DNA from: Carex sylvatica
Taxonomy: Eukaryota > Streptophyta > Magnoliopsida > Poales > Cyperaceae
NCBI GenBank assembly: GCA_964058845.1
Contig: CAXKVR010000016.1
Location: 310,001-374,000, forward strand
Length of the DNA stretch: 64,000 nt
Reading direction: 5' to 3'
A program made the position numbers and the translations under genes. Of the stretch, positions 1 to 12,052 are shown piece after piece (positions within the stretch are counted from its first letter, which is position 1; every line of letters starts with the position of its first letter). The notes below the pieces were generated by a model that was given only the letters and a program-made list of their open reading frames with translations, searched no databases and was not told the DNA's origin.

Positions 1-1
1 A

Positions 2-2143
2 TTTGATGGTCACGGGCCTTTTGGACATTTGGTGGCGAAGAGAGTGAGAGATCACCTCCCTCTAAAGCTCAACTCCCACATGCCATCTGAAGATATATGC
101 GATAATGCCTCTGGTATTGCTTCAATCAACATAGCTTCTGAAGAGACCCCGTTATCTACAGACGCTGGATCTGACAAGGAAGAAGAGAAGAGCACTGATT
201 TTTATGCTGTTATGAAAGATTCTCTCTTCAAGGCGTTCAAAGCTATGGATAAGGATTTGAGGCTGCATGGAAATATTGATTGTTTTTTTAGTGGCACTAC
301 AGCTGTTACTGTTGTTAAGCAAGTAAGTTTGTTTCTTTCTTTCTTCCCCCATATAACACTAATCTATTCTTTTGTTAGTTTGTTTTGAAACAGCATTTGA
401 TTGTTATGAGTACCTAATAACATACTGTACTTGCAATTACGCCCCTGACATTTTAAATTTACAATCTAGTTTTAGGAAATGACTAATTTTGATCTCCTTA
501 GAATATCTAGACAAGGAGATCAAAATTAGTCATTCCTACCAGGGTAATATCTTCAATTCTGTTGTTCTTGCTACAAAAATGCTATTTATTTGATATGGTT
601 TGCAAAAGCCTTCCAGCAAATGTTCTGTTTCTGATTTTGATTGCTATGTTTTCTTGTTTTCTCTGTAGGGGCGCGATTTGGTTATCGGGAATTTGGGTGA
701 CTCGAGGGCAATATTGGGAACGAGAGATTCTAACAATCGACTGATGCCTGTTCAGTTGACAGTCGACCTTAAGCCAAATGTTCCAAGTATGGTTTCTTTC
801 TTATTGTTTTCTTTTCCTTGCTCTGCACTTTACATATAAATGTTTGTGGGAATTTTTTGGATGTCCATATTTTGTTTGTGTGATGCTTTTATGAAGATGT
901 TGATGTCTGCTAATATCTGATGTGGACTTTTCTTTGACTTATCGTTTATTTTTCTCAGAATGTAGTTTCATGTGTTAGTGCAATCATGCAACCCAAGTTA
1001 TACAGTATTTGTACTGGTGTAGTGTTCAGTACCTGATTATGTCACCCTCCATTAGCACTGATTATGGCTGAATTAATTCATGATAGGTCAAAGGTCCAAT
1101 TCAACACCAAAGAAACCCATGAGGCATGACCTTCAATTTTTGTTATAGACTATTTAAATTAATAATGGTATATATATCAGATGCTTGGTGATAATATACA
1201 TTTGACCTGTGAAATAGGGACATGATACTTGTTCAGTAATTTTCCATTTGCAGTTGCAGTTTTATCTGTCAATATGAAAAATCATAAAATATGGAATTAT
1301 CAAACAAAATCTTCTGCATTGCAAGAGCATCGTAAAGCAGGCTGAAGAGATTAATCTTTTTGGCAGGGGAAGCAGAGAGGATTAGAAAATACAAGGGACG
1401 GGTATTTGCACTTCGTGACGAGCCCGAGGTGGCACGTGTGTGGTTGCCAAACTATGACACACCAGGACTAGCTATGGCTAGAGCTTTTGGAGATTTCTGT
1501 TTGAAGGGCTTCGGTCTCATCTCTGAGCCTGAGGTATCCTACAGGCGTCTAACTGAAAGGGATGAGTTTGTTGTTCTGGCAACTGACGGGGTAACTCTTC
1601 TATTACTAAACCATTGTTATTTATCGTAGGTTTATTACCTTGTCAATGTTTCTGAGTGATGTTTGGTAGGCTAATCCGAGGCAGATTCCCATAATATTTT
1701 TAGGAGAGGAGGCATGCCTGTGATTAAATTTTCATTGAACATAATACAAAAAGGATTTTTTCTTTTTTTCTTTTTTTTAGGTTTGGGACGTTTTGACCAA
1801 TAAAGAAGTTGTGGACATAGTTGCTGCAGCACCAACCCAGTCCACTGCTGCAAGATTGCTTGTCGAGTCGGCAGTTCGCTCATGGTGTCACAAGTACCCA
1901 ACATCAAAAATCGATGACTGTGCTGTCGTGTGTCTCTTTCTTGACAGTGATTCTGTTGCCAAAGCGGGTACCAGCCTGAACTTTGAAAGAACAGAATCTG
2001 AATATGATATTAACAATGATGATGGCAGTATTATGCCTACAGAAGAAGAAGATAATTTGGTATCCAGGGCAGACACACTATTCAGCTTGCCTAGGTATGT
2101 ATCAGGAGGTAATCTGGCTATTAGCGCAAAAAAATCATCTTAG
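2..2143 (+). CDS. Protein phosphatase 2C, group E type (5'-truncated by window edge)
   Basis: A metal-dependent Ser/Thr phosphatase that removes phosphate from signalling proteins. Exons: 2-322, 669-786, 1367-1590 and 1781-2143. All junctions are GT-AG and the total is 1026 nt (341 codons plus TAG), so the phase closes. PPM-family motifs are visible in order: FDGHG at the very start (metal-binding Asp), SGTTAV, NLGDSRAILG, ARAFGDFCLKGFG, VLATDGVWDVL (metal Asp) and the terminal DDCAVVCLFL (metal Asp). The catalytic set downstream of the first metal site is therefore intact. FDGHGPFGHLVAKRVRDHLPLKL matches the group-E plant PP2Cs; this identification is from family knowledge. The N-terminus and any upstream exon lie outside the window. 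The last ~20 residues after FSLPR could be replaced by a further exon, because a donor-like GTATGT sits at about 2095. Confidence 0.93.
478..534. repeat. Short perfect hairpin in PP2C intron 1
   Basis: Bases 478-499 (starting AATGACTAATTTTG) are the exact reverse complement of 513-534, with a 13-base loop. With one bulge the pairing extends a few bases further (TAGGAAATGACT against AGTCATTCCTA). It resembles a miniature foldback or a small-RNA-like stem. No target duplication was identified. Confidence 0.7.
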
Positions 2144-2892
2144 TAAACATCCTCTCATTATATTAATTTCATCATGCCCAACATCATTCAATTTTGGATG
2201 GTGTTTTTTTTCATCATTATGAAGTTAGAAGAACAAGGCATGGGACTGTATGGGGTTTATGTTTACCAAGTTACAATTCTGATATTTACTTTGGTTAAGG
2301 AGGGTGTGCCGGCTTTATTAGCATGTCGGGTAATCCTCTCTTTTGTATCGTTGCACGCAAGCATGGGTAGGGTTGCATTTTTTGTTTGTTTTGTAAAATG
2401 CCAACTCAGTGTGATTTGTTCAAGTTTTGTCTATAGTGATTTGGTGCAGCTTTTATTGCTGAGAGGATCTGGCAGAAATTACATTATAATGTATTCTTTC
2501 AACTGTTATTTGAAATTACAGCCATTTGTTAATTTGTTTATTTATCGTTTGGCCCCGTGTTTGAACATTAACAAATAACAAATAAAAAAAGTGATTGCTT
2601 GTTTTTTTGACATAAAGAGTTGCTTGCTTTGTTTTTCTATTGGAGCATTTACGGGCTGTGATTTATTCGCAAGGAAATCTTGATGCTAGTTTATTCTGGC
2701 TTTCATAGCACGGAATATCTTATGTTATCCATAGCACCTAAACCTAAGTGTTGCTCAATAAAGAAAGAAATTATGTGAAGAAGAAACAAGATGCTGTGCT
2801 TTGTAGGCCTTATTTCAGGTACAATAACGACGAAAATAAGAATTTCTAATAAAGAAACACAGTCCGTTATTTAATTTTACATTGAATACTAG
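2144..2892. other. Convergent intergenic interval
   Basis: This lies between the stop of the phosphatase and the stop of the carboxypeptidase, so it should hold the two 3' UTRs tail to tail. The sequence is AT-rich with no coding match I recognise. The reading frames at 2174-2578 are low-complexity hydrophobic stretches. Confidence 0.6.
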
Positions 2893-5800
2893 CTAGATTG
2901 TTGTTCCTGATAGCCACCTGGTGTAGAAGGCCAATGCCTCTTTGGGCTTGTACTCTGGAACAGCGTGCCCGGAACCCTGTTAAATTTATGTATATATATA
3001 GTCATGGAACATGTGCTCAAGTGCTAATGATAGATGAAAAGAAGAGTGAAGATGTACCTTTACAGTCATAAAAGTAAGATTATGATCATAACCTCGAACA
3101 TACCTGCAACAATCAAAATTAACTTGTAAATTCAAATCCACACTAGGAGAGCGAGAGAGGGGAGAGATTACCCAGCTACTTGGTCATTGAAGAACCAAGG
3201 TCTCCACTTATCAATAGTTTTATATCCAAGTGCACGGGTCCATGCTTCTGTCCCACCAAAAGGTATGCACAGATCATGATCTCCACTGAAAATAACAAAC
3301 AAACACCGCCAATTTTAAACTGTCTTTATAATTTTTTTGCTATCACTCCATTCACTTCTCAATGGCAAACAACCTTTGGTGCTTCAATAGTACCTGTATA
3401 TAAGTGCACGGTAGCCTTGACTAGTAAGGTTCTTGTGATACTCTAACATGCTTCCAGTGTCATGTGTGAAATCTATTTTTGCTGTGTACAACTCCCACGG
3501 TCCCGTTATATTTATCTAATTAAACAAAAGATGGAAATAAATTTAGTGTTCTTGAGGGAGGAGCGTTCCACTAAAATCAAATTTATATCACGGGCATGTA
3601 CCGTCTCTGCATGAATTGCAGAACGCACTGCTTGGTTGTTGAGCCATGAACTAGCAATCTCATCACTCTGCATGAGAGAGAGAGAGAGAGAGGAGATCAG
3701 TGAGAGGCGACCACCATATGCAAATTTGGCATCAAAAGCATTGTTAAAAAAAGTGGCATGGTCCAAATGTATTAGTTACAGAATCATTACCAATACCAGC
3801 ATTTACCAAAATTGCGTAGGCACCAAGTACATTTTTCTTCCTGTGTGCCTGGCATTGGACGCTGAGTCTGCGTCTACATTTTATTATGTGGGGTTCTTTT
3901 TCAAATAGCTGGGTTTTAATGGTATTTGCTATTCTTACAAGCAAGCCTCTTATGGTAGTAAGAAGAAGTATAAACAAAGGAACTATTTTTTCTAAATATT
4001 AATACCGTGCATGGAAGTGATCTTCCCAGCTCTGGCCAAGTTGGCACCCGACCTTGTTGCACCATCAAATTTAGAGGCCATGCACGGCCAAACATTCTTT
4101 TTCTAACACGGAGTGGTCGTTCTGTTTCACCTAGCTTTCTAAAACTTGGAGGCAACTGGCTCTCTACGAACTCAGCTTCCTGTTGCTCAGGACTGTGGAA
4201 GCATGGTTCTAGGATGTGGTACTTGTTCAAATCCTTCAGCTCCTAATTTAAGAAGAGACTTTCAAGATGCCAAATTTTCAAAATTTAGGTTGTAGATCAG
4301 GCAGGATTTCTGTTCTCCAGCTTTCTTTTGGTCAATTTTGGTAATCTTATTCGTACATCTCATTTTTTTGGTAATTTTGGGATTGTTTATTTGTTTAGGT
4401 TTACGAGGAAGGACTTAACTCATTTTTTGGTGAAGTGATTGTAAGTGTAATAATTAGCTCTATTCCTTGGGAAAAAATTTGGTCCAACGCCCATCAGACT
4501 CAAATTTGAGTCTGATGGGCTCGACGTCTGTCCGATCTGCTTTACAATTCGTGCGCATCACTTCAATATTCATGCGAATCTAGTGCGCACGAATCCTAAA
4601 GCGGATCGGACAGACGCACGCAAAACCCATTGAACTCAAATTTGAGTTCGATGGGCGTCGGACCTAAATTGTTCCCCTATTCCTCGTGTTTATTTCTATT
4701 TGAGTTAAGAATAACCGGAGTTAAACATCATGACAATTAACTCTTTTCCAGGGGAAAGATCAACTCAACGCCCTTTTGCTTTAATTTCCACCTTCATTCA
4801 AATTTTCATTATTCACAAAATACAAGTACCAAAAAGTGAATCATGAATAGCATTACCAGTCGAACTTCAGCAATCTTCTCTTGGCAGGCTTCATCTTCAT
4901 TCATATAGTAGCTTCCCGCACATACAGTATGGACCTCCTGAAATGCAACAAACTGAGTTAGCACTCTTAAATCTTATTCCGAGTAGAATTGAAGAATATA
5001 CAGGCCCAGTTTTTCTATGCCCAACATAAACCCAAATCATCCAGATGGCAACCACTTATGTGTTTGTATGGTTTCTAAGGATTTGTTGGGAGAAGTAATA
5101 ACCATGACGGCTAAAAAAGTTAGTAAAAATAATGCAATAGGCACAAAGCCTTCCAATTTCTACAGCCGATAAGTAACTATATACAGAGACGAATCGGGTC
5201 ACACAGTGGGCCCTGGTAAAATAAGTTCAAGAATGCTACAACTTTTGTCTCCGATTAATGCAAAACAAATATATCTAGACTAATAAGTAGATTCCATAAT
5301 ATCACTATGGAATATTAAAAACTCATATTGTGACATACTTCGTACATATCTTCAGATATAAGGCCCATTCCATGAGCAAATGGCACAAATGAATTCCCAT
5401 CGTATTTCACATCAGTGAATCCATTGCCAATCAAATAACCCTGAACAAAATAAATGTTGGTGTACAAGACATACGATTGCTTTCACAAGATCAATGTAAT
5501 ATTTTATAAAAACATTCGAACCTTGAAGTTAATAACAGGCTTTACACCCTCTGTTATTCCTGTTTATGAAATGCATATTAAAAATTCAAAGACGAGATAG
5601 TCAGCAATCAAGTAACATTTTCATAATTTGGTAATGCTGTCAAAATAATCCTTAAGGTTTTCCTTATATCTGATCCCTGGTGAATTTTGTTTCTCGTAAG
5701 TGGACAGATGACATACCTTTCACAACCTCAGCAGCTAGGGTTGGTATATAAACTCCAGCATATGACTCTCCAGATATATAGAAAGGATTATCAGTAAATT

Positions 5801-6336
5801 CTGGGTACAACTTGAACCACTGCTTAAAAGTGAAAAGGCATAAATTTTTAGGTTAATTATTTCTACAGCCAGAAAGGATGTACTACTGTTGAAGAAATCC
5901 AACTGGTGCTGGTCCAGCATTAGCCAGTATATCTCTGATGTCCCTGAGAGTTGCATTCGAATCTGGTACAGTTCAACAATAAAAAAGAAAAAGGAAAAAA
6001 AAAAAAAAAAGTGACCTTTAAAAGAAACTTGTGTGAATCAGCAGCTGTCTTGATGTCTCCAGTGGTGTAATCCGAATGGTCGAGGGAATAAGACAACCCA
6101 GTTCCAGCTGGAGAGTCCAAGTAGATTATACTGGAGACCTGATTGGATGAAAATAAATGAAAGCATGACTAATTTCTTCTGGGCAGAAATTACACAATAC
6201 TAAAATGAAAATGGAAAATTAATGGTGAAAGTAGCAAAAAGAATGGTGTCAATTGGGTAGGAAGTTGAACTAGAAGCAAAAGAAAGAGCTTACTTTAGAC
6301 CAGCTATAAGGATTGAGATGCAACTTGGGGAGGCCT

Positions 6337-6372
<36 letters not shown>

Positions 6373-6830
6373 GTATTTCCAGCCTCAAAATTAAAAGGAC
6401 CTGAGAAAGAAGCTAGCTAGGCATCTTATTGTTGCATCTTCACAAAAATTTAGTATGCGTATCAAGAATTGTGATATTAGTAATTGTGAAGGCCTGCTAT
6501 TAGTATTAAGTAAACCAAATTAATTAATGAATTAATTAGATCCGTACCATTCTCATACACAAATCCATCAAAGCTAGAGCAGCCTGGGCCACCATTGATC
6601 CACAGTACAACAGGGTCCACAACTGGGTTCCCTTCAGAGATGACTAAGTAGTAGAAGAGGTTCCTTCCATGCTCCTCGTCCACAGTTATATACCCGGAAT
6701 AGTGCTTGGACGGGAGAGAAGCAGAGAACCCTGGAAGTTCACTGATCAAATGACTCTGAGGTGCAGCAGCAGCAGAGATCGAGACGACAGTGGTAAAAAA
6801 GAAGATAAAACACAAGGGAGAAATGGCCAT
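2893..6830 (-). CDS. SCPL20: Serine carboxypeptidase-like protein, SCPL20 type (peptidase family S10)
   Basis: Secreted or vacuolar S10 hydrolase. Exons in transcript order: 6830-6548, 6400-6294, 6138-6016, 5819-5717, 5559-5522, 5440-5339, 4937-4857, 4242-4006, 3667-3602, 3515-3394, 3285-3172, 3103-3058, 2976-2893. They total 1506 nt = 501 aa plus TAG, and all junctions are GT-AG. Visible motifs: a hydrophobic signal peptide (about residues 1-23); [10 protein letters not shown] oxyanion motif (77-86); [15 protein letters not shown]; the nucleophile in [10 protein letters not shown] (Ser190); the acid in YSGDHDLC (Asp423); the base in [11 protein letters not shown] (His478). [12 protein letters not shown] and [10 protein letters not shown] are typical of the SCPL20 branch. 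Some SCPL proteins are acyltransferases, so the substrate cannot be read from sequence. Oddities: a (Gly-Ser)n run near residue 106, and a MITE in the intron 4243-4856. The start codon begins the only frame with a signal peptide. Confidence 0.93.
4469..4676. mobile_element. Foldback MITE (~208 bp) with 8-9 bp target duplication in SCPL intron
   Basis: Terminal inverted repeats GGGAAAAAATTTGGTCC at the left and GGGAACAATTTAGGTCC (reverse complement) at the right continue inward as CAACGCCCATC / CGACGCCCATC. A second stem pairs the arms around TCCGATC. CTATTCCT is present on both sides (4460-4467 and 4677-4684). It could be stretched to 9 bp with one mismatch, so hAT (8 bp) and Mutator (9 bp) origin are both possible. 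There is no coding capacity. Confidence 0.85.
6338..6372 (-). repeat. Coding hexanucleotide repeat (GAGCCT)n in SCPL exon 2
   Basis: About five and a half tandem copies of GAGCCT (plus strand) encode an alternating Ser-Gly run between EAGNTSG and GLPKLHL. The repeat is a multiple of three, so length change would not shift the frame. In the Arabidopsis SCPL20 protein this surface loop is a short polar or basic stretch. Confidence 0.9.
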
Positions 6831-8276
6831 GGAGAGAAGCTAACTGCAAGTTGACTGTTGACTGTTGCTGGATTCCTTCCTTTTCTACAACACAAATTAT
6901 TTTTTGTTTCCTCCGTACAAATCGGAGCGGAGCAGCGGAACTTTTTCTCACGAGGAATCAGCGATTTTTTTGAGCTAGTGGACTGGACTGTGACTTTTCT
7001 TTGTTTCTTCTCCGTGAATCATTCTCAACTGACTTTTTTTTTACAAATTAGTCTGGAGCAGAGCAGAGTTCATTAATAAAGAGTTAAATAGTTACTTCAA
7101 AAATTTTAAATTAATTTTGATTGAAAAAATAATAAAATTAATAAATTTGTCAGTTTTTAAAATTTAAAATGGTAAATATAATATTATGAATTTTAGAGTG
7201 AGAAATACATAATATTAATGAAAAAGTGCTATTTTCTCTTTTTATTTTCTTTCTAGCCTCCTTTGAATGAGTGAAAAAAAATATAAGGACAATTTTTTTT
7301 TGTTAAAAATCCGTGGATGATGATTGCATTGATTTAAAAAAAAAATTACAAATCAGTTATTACATGATATTAGACAATAAGTATCTTTGAAAGTATTCAG
7401 CTGTAAATAAATAAACATACAGAAGTATGTGTATCATGTGGATATAAATTTGATCATTCTTACTTGATTATAATTGTAGGAGTCTAGTGATTGTTTTCAC
7501 TGTTTGCATATTTATCTTGTTTTTTCTGATAAACTACACCGTATATCGAACTTCTCCTTGTGCACAACCAAGAAGGCACTGAATTATACTTAACTAAAAA
7601 TTGAATCATTAGACCAAGATTCAGAGAAGTGTGCTACTGAAAAGGCATTGAATCTAATCGGATCAGGAACCAAATTAACCGGATTAGGACAGTCATCTCT
7701 CAGATGGAAAGCCGCTAGGTTGAAGCCAGAAGAGTTTATTAGAGCAAGAGGAAGACAAAAGAATAAGCATAACACAAACAAACAACCAACACAAAGCAAC
7801 AATAAAAAAATATAATACAAGTAACTATATGAACATCTCATTTCACATACTTTTTCATTGTCAAAGAGAGGAAAAAAAGCACAGAAGAAAAGAGAAGAAA
7901 AAGTGAACCACTCATTTTAGAGAAGCGATGTGGTGGACGAAGCGAAGAGCAGTGTGATCAGATTCATTAGATAGAACCACTGTAAAAAGTGGTCAAATGC
8001 ATTAGACAAAAACACCTGCTTGAATGAAAATCGAAACAAAAAGCAGTATCTAAATACACTAGAGAAGATCACTTGAACAGAGTAGATGGATAGACTGGAG
8101 AGTGGGAGGGGTGGAAGGCAGTGCCATTGCCTTGGGCTATTTTTCAATCGCCTTTAAATTTTAAGTGTTCGACCTTATATAACAACTATTTCAAATTATG
8201 AAAATGTTTAGCATCTTTCTTGCAGCGAATTATAATGATAACAAAATTTCAAAAGACCAGTGCTATCTTTTATTAA
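6831..8276. other. SCPL promoter side and AT-rich intergenic DNA
   Basis: This lies upstream of the minus-strand carboxypeptidase start. The first ~250 bp should contain its 5' UTR and promoter; I see no TATA element I would defend. At 7620-7760 the minus strand reads a protein-like stretch (NLAAFHLRDDCPNPVNLVP) that I could not assign. The remainder is AT-rich with nothing recognisable. Confidence 0.5.
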
Positions 8277-10682
8277 CTAGTCAAGGACCCGTGCGTTGCA
8301 ACGGAGATCAAAATATTATTTTGATTATTTTTTTAAATATGATTAATTTAAAAATTGATTGCATTATTATATAGTTTTAAAAAAAATTACTCATCTCACT
8401 AAGTACAAATATAATGGTACATTGGTTTTTAAAAGGTATTACAAAACCAACAATTACCCAAAATGAAAAGAAAAAAAAAATCTCTTGTCGGCTCACTTCA
8501 GTTAATTCATTTTTAAATATATCATAGCATGAATTTTCTGCATGACATGATTTCTAAAGGGCACTATAATCTACAATTTTGTGATAATTCATAAATATCA
8601 GAAGTTGCAAGGAAGGGCTAAATTCACTAAACTTCCAAATTTTGTCAAAATAAATTGCAGAAATTGCCTAGCAAAAGAAAAAGATCAATTTGTTAGTAAA
8701 AATTAGTTGACCAAGCAAGTAATTCCTAACTTTAACTAAATTTGATAGTTGTCACATTTCCAAAAATTGAATAATAACAAGGAGTTTACACAGCCTCCCA
8801 GCCATGAGTACTCCTATAATTACCGCTAAGTGACAAGGAGTTTACGCTTGGATGCACCGGTTGAAATTATTATCAATCTAATTGGCACCAGAAACAAGCA
8901 TGTTATATAATTGTTAAAAGACTAAGAGAAGAATGGACAAAACAAAACTAAGAATGGCAACAACAGGCAAGAAATAATAAACAAACCCTAAACCCTAAAC
9001 AAAAATATTTTAATTCATGTATATCAACGAAGAATCGAAACAAAATTTGTACTTCAAATCTTAAATCTACAGTCGACTCCGTAAAACGATAGCCAGAATT
9101 GAGATCATTACCTCCGCCAAGTAATGCTTTCAAGATGGGCTCGTCTCATCAAAGTTGTGTGTTTCACTGTTCCAAATAGGGTTTAATTAATAACTAATTG
9201 CAATAAAATGTATGTATAAAAAAAGTTATCAACATGTGTGATGTGCATATGAGGGTTTGAGCATACAATTTCATCATCTTATCAACTTTATTTTTAATTC
9301 ATTTCATTGATTTAGTATATGGCAAAGGGCAATTTGGTCATATTGAGCATGCATGCTTGTCATTTTTGTATAGATCAATCTGCAACTCCTTTATGAATGA
9401 TTTCAGTTTCTAAAATTCCTAGATATTAAGTTCTACATTCTGGAACAATTTCATATTTTTTTTTAATTTTTCAAGTGTGCTGAACAGAAGGATTTCTGCT
9501 GGTCAGTTCTTGTATGCCAGTGGCATTGTGTCAGTGTTTAAATTTTTCAAATATGATATTCAAATCTCTGGCATTTATTTCATTTCTAGAGACAGATTGG
9601 TGAATTGTTGAAAAATATAATAGTAAACCCTAAACTCAAAACCCTAATCGATCAACATACTGTGATTGTGTTGCAAATAGACGCACCTGATAGCAGCTCA
9701 AAACTAATGGAACTACTAAATTAGATTGCACGATGGTTGCAACTTAATCAATTTGCTCTAGCTACTTCTAATTACAAATGAAATGCGACAAATTGCTCAG
9801 TCTCAAAAAAAAAAAATTTGAACAAATTGCAACCTAAGAGAAGAACTAAGATCAATCAAAACAGCCCAAGTTATCAATTGATAAGTTGTTTTAGAGACAT
9901 GTACAATTCTATGCTGATAAAATCGCATCATAGATTATACCAAGTACGCATGCTAGGAGAAGAATAATAGAGAAGTTGAATCAAGAGAGAGACCTGGATG
10001 CTAGAAGCAGATGTCGATGAAAGGACGTGTCAGGTCCCCACCTCTGTCGCCGAATCTGGAGCGTGAGAGGAACCGTCGGTGGCGCCAAACGGATGGAGAG
10101 CGCGAGAGAGACGAAAAGGGAGACTAATCAGTGTATGTAGGCCTAGGTCGACAGATCATGAATTTCGACTGGTTGGGTTTGCGAGTGGAAACGGCGGAGT
10201 TGGTGGTAGTGTCGCCGTTGTCAGGCCGCGCGCCGATCAAGCTAGGGTTAGTGTTTTGATAGTGATGGAGGGAATTTCTTCCGAGAGGAGGTAGCGATGG
10301 AGGGTTTTCGGCGGTCTCTTCTGTGGTGTTGTCGAAAAGGAGAAAAAGGGACGCGCAGGTGCGTGGGGAAGGAGAAAAAGAAAAGGGACGCATTTTCTGT
10401 CTCGGGGAAGAAAAAATGAGAAAATGCGTAGAAAAAGAAAATTTGGGTGATACAATTTATGTGTGTCATTTTATGTAGCATGGATCTAATTAACTAAATT
10501 TATATTTCTATATATTTGACAACATGAAATAGATACATAAAATCAAAATTGTTAATTAAAGGCTGAGATTGAGATCTGTTTTGATGAGTGGCTGAGATTT
10601 ATAGAATCAACGGCTCAGATCTTCTCTGGACAAATAGAGGATTGGGTCCCAAAAAAATATGCATGCTATTTAATAGAGAGGA
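8277..10682 (-). mobile_element. Non-autonomous Helitron-like element (~2.4 kb)
   Basis: Read on the minus strand, the element starts TCCTCTCTATTAAATAGC at 10682 and ends at 8277 with ...TTGACTAG, just after a short palindrome (CCGTTGCAACGCACGG). These are the expected Helitron hallmarks: a 5' TC with the TCTCTATTAA motif, a 3' hairpin followed by CTAG, and insertion between host A and T with no target duplication. The flanking host bases fit (A before, T after). No Rep/helicase gene is visible. The interval about 10020-10400 is distinctly GC-richer and gene-like but I recognise no protein, so it may be a captured fragment. Short AAACCCT runs near 8985 and 9630 are not telomeric arrays. Confidence 0.7.
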
Positions 10683-12052
10683 TATGATCTCTCGAATGTA
10701 ACCTCGAGGTAACCTTTGAATGTAGTCAATGTCAATATACTATTTGCTCTATAGTAAAACAATGCGCTATGCAATGGAAGCGACTAATTGTATCCAAATT
10801 TATGTATCAAGTTTTTACTCAAACTAAATATTATTTAATTTACACAAATACTATAAAACTCAGTATTCCATACTATAGACCGCAATAGCAAATCATATAT
10901 AATAAGCAATCCAAAATTCTAACAACCAACTACTCTTGAATGTGATCCCGAATTAGTTGTTAACTGTTTGTAACATGTCAAATTGCCTGTTTGCAACTTG
11001 CTGTACTTTCACTGGAACAACTTCTCGAAGTTTTCAAAACGGGACCACTTCTAACGCCTCGCCACTTGTTTGACTGAGAACTTTGAGTGAAACACTTTTT
11101 GCCTGAAAATGGATGTAAAACTCTTCATAGAATCATGTAAGCTGCAATATGAAATACTGTCAAACTGTTCCTCGTGCTCCTTAGGCTGCTAGTTCAGTAG
11201 TGGCCGACAATTATTGCAGATTCCATCGATGGTAAGGAAGAAGAGCGCGATCTCCTTACCGCTCCTCAAACAGCCCTGTATTGGCACCTGGTTGACCTTT
11301 CCGACTAGGATTGCCTTGAAGAGACCCGGATGACTGGATCCATGACTCCTTTGAGTTTGTACCGCCTCTCAAATATTGTCTCATCCTATCTCCCTCAGAT
11401 TGCCTCTCTCTTATTTCTCTCTTCTAGATCGTCACAAAATGAATATTGTAAAACCACAATATGCATATTGTAAAACAACATGGTGTATATTGTAAAACAA
11501 CATGGTGTATATTGTAAAACAACAAGGCTAATACTCCACATCGCCTCTCTCTCATCTCTCTCTCCTTCAGATCGCCTCTACCTATCTTTGTGGTCGGAGC
11601 TGCGGCTAGGCCAACGCCAGGGAAAGAGAAGAGAACAAGAAGAGAACGAAGCAGATTCACCTGAGATCTCGGTTAGGGTTCCAACGGCAAGGCCTTCGAC
11701 GAAGAGGCATGAGAGAACCAGTAGGAATCGGCAAGTCGAGAGGCTCTGGTGTGAACATGATGGCGACAGCAAAAGCAAGGAGAGGGGTTCATTGTTGTAG
11801 AGGGGGGTCGTCAAATCTGTAAAGGGAGGAGAGAGAGAGCAGAACAAGGGAGATGACAGCGGCAGCAGCGGAGTCTCTGGTGTGAACACAGCAGCGACAG
11901 CGTGAGGATCTCACCGTGGGAAGGTTGATCGGAGTCGGAGAAGTAGCCATTTTTTTTTCTTCTCAAGCTTTTCTGATGGGTTTCAAAATAGAGATATGGA
12001 ATGAAATTTTTTATAAAATAATGTCTTATCGAACCATTAAAGTTTGTTAAAA
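10683..12052. other. Unassigned intergenic DNA with gene-like GC-rich patches
   Basis: The intervals 11040-11400 and 11540-11960 are GC-richer than their surroundings and contain CT-rich runs like a plant 5' leader, but no frame matches a family I know. A 22-bp tandem repeat lies at 11443-11525. Confidence 0.45.
11443..11525. repeat. 22-bp tandem repeat, ~3.8 copies
   Basis: The unit is ATATTGTAAAACAACATGGT plus GT, starting at 11443, 11465, 11487 and 11509. The second and third units are identical, the first is diverged and the last is truncated. Confidence 0.9.

Noticed and set aside
8980..9010. AAACCCT repeats as a telomeric or interstitial telomere array
   Set aside because: Only two to three copies, with similar short runs near 9630; too few for a telomere array.
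10079..10481. GC-rich frames within the Helitron-like element as a host gene
   Set aside because: Frames on both strands overlap and none shows a domain; kept only as a possible captured fragment.
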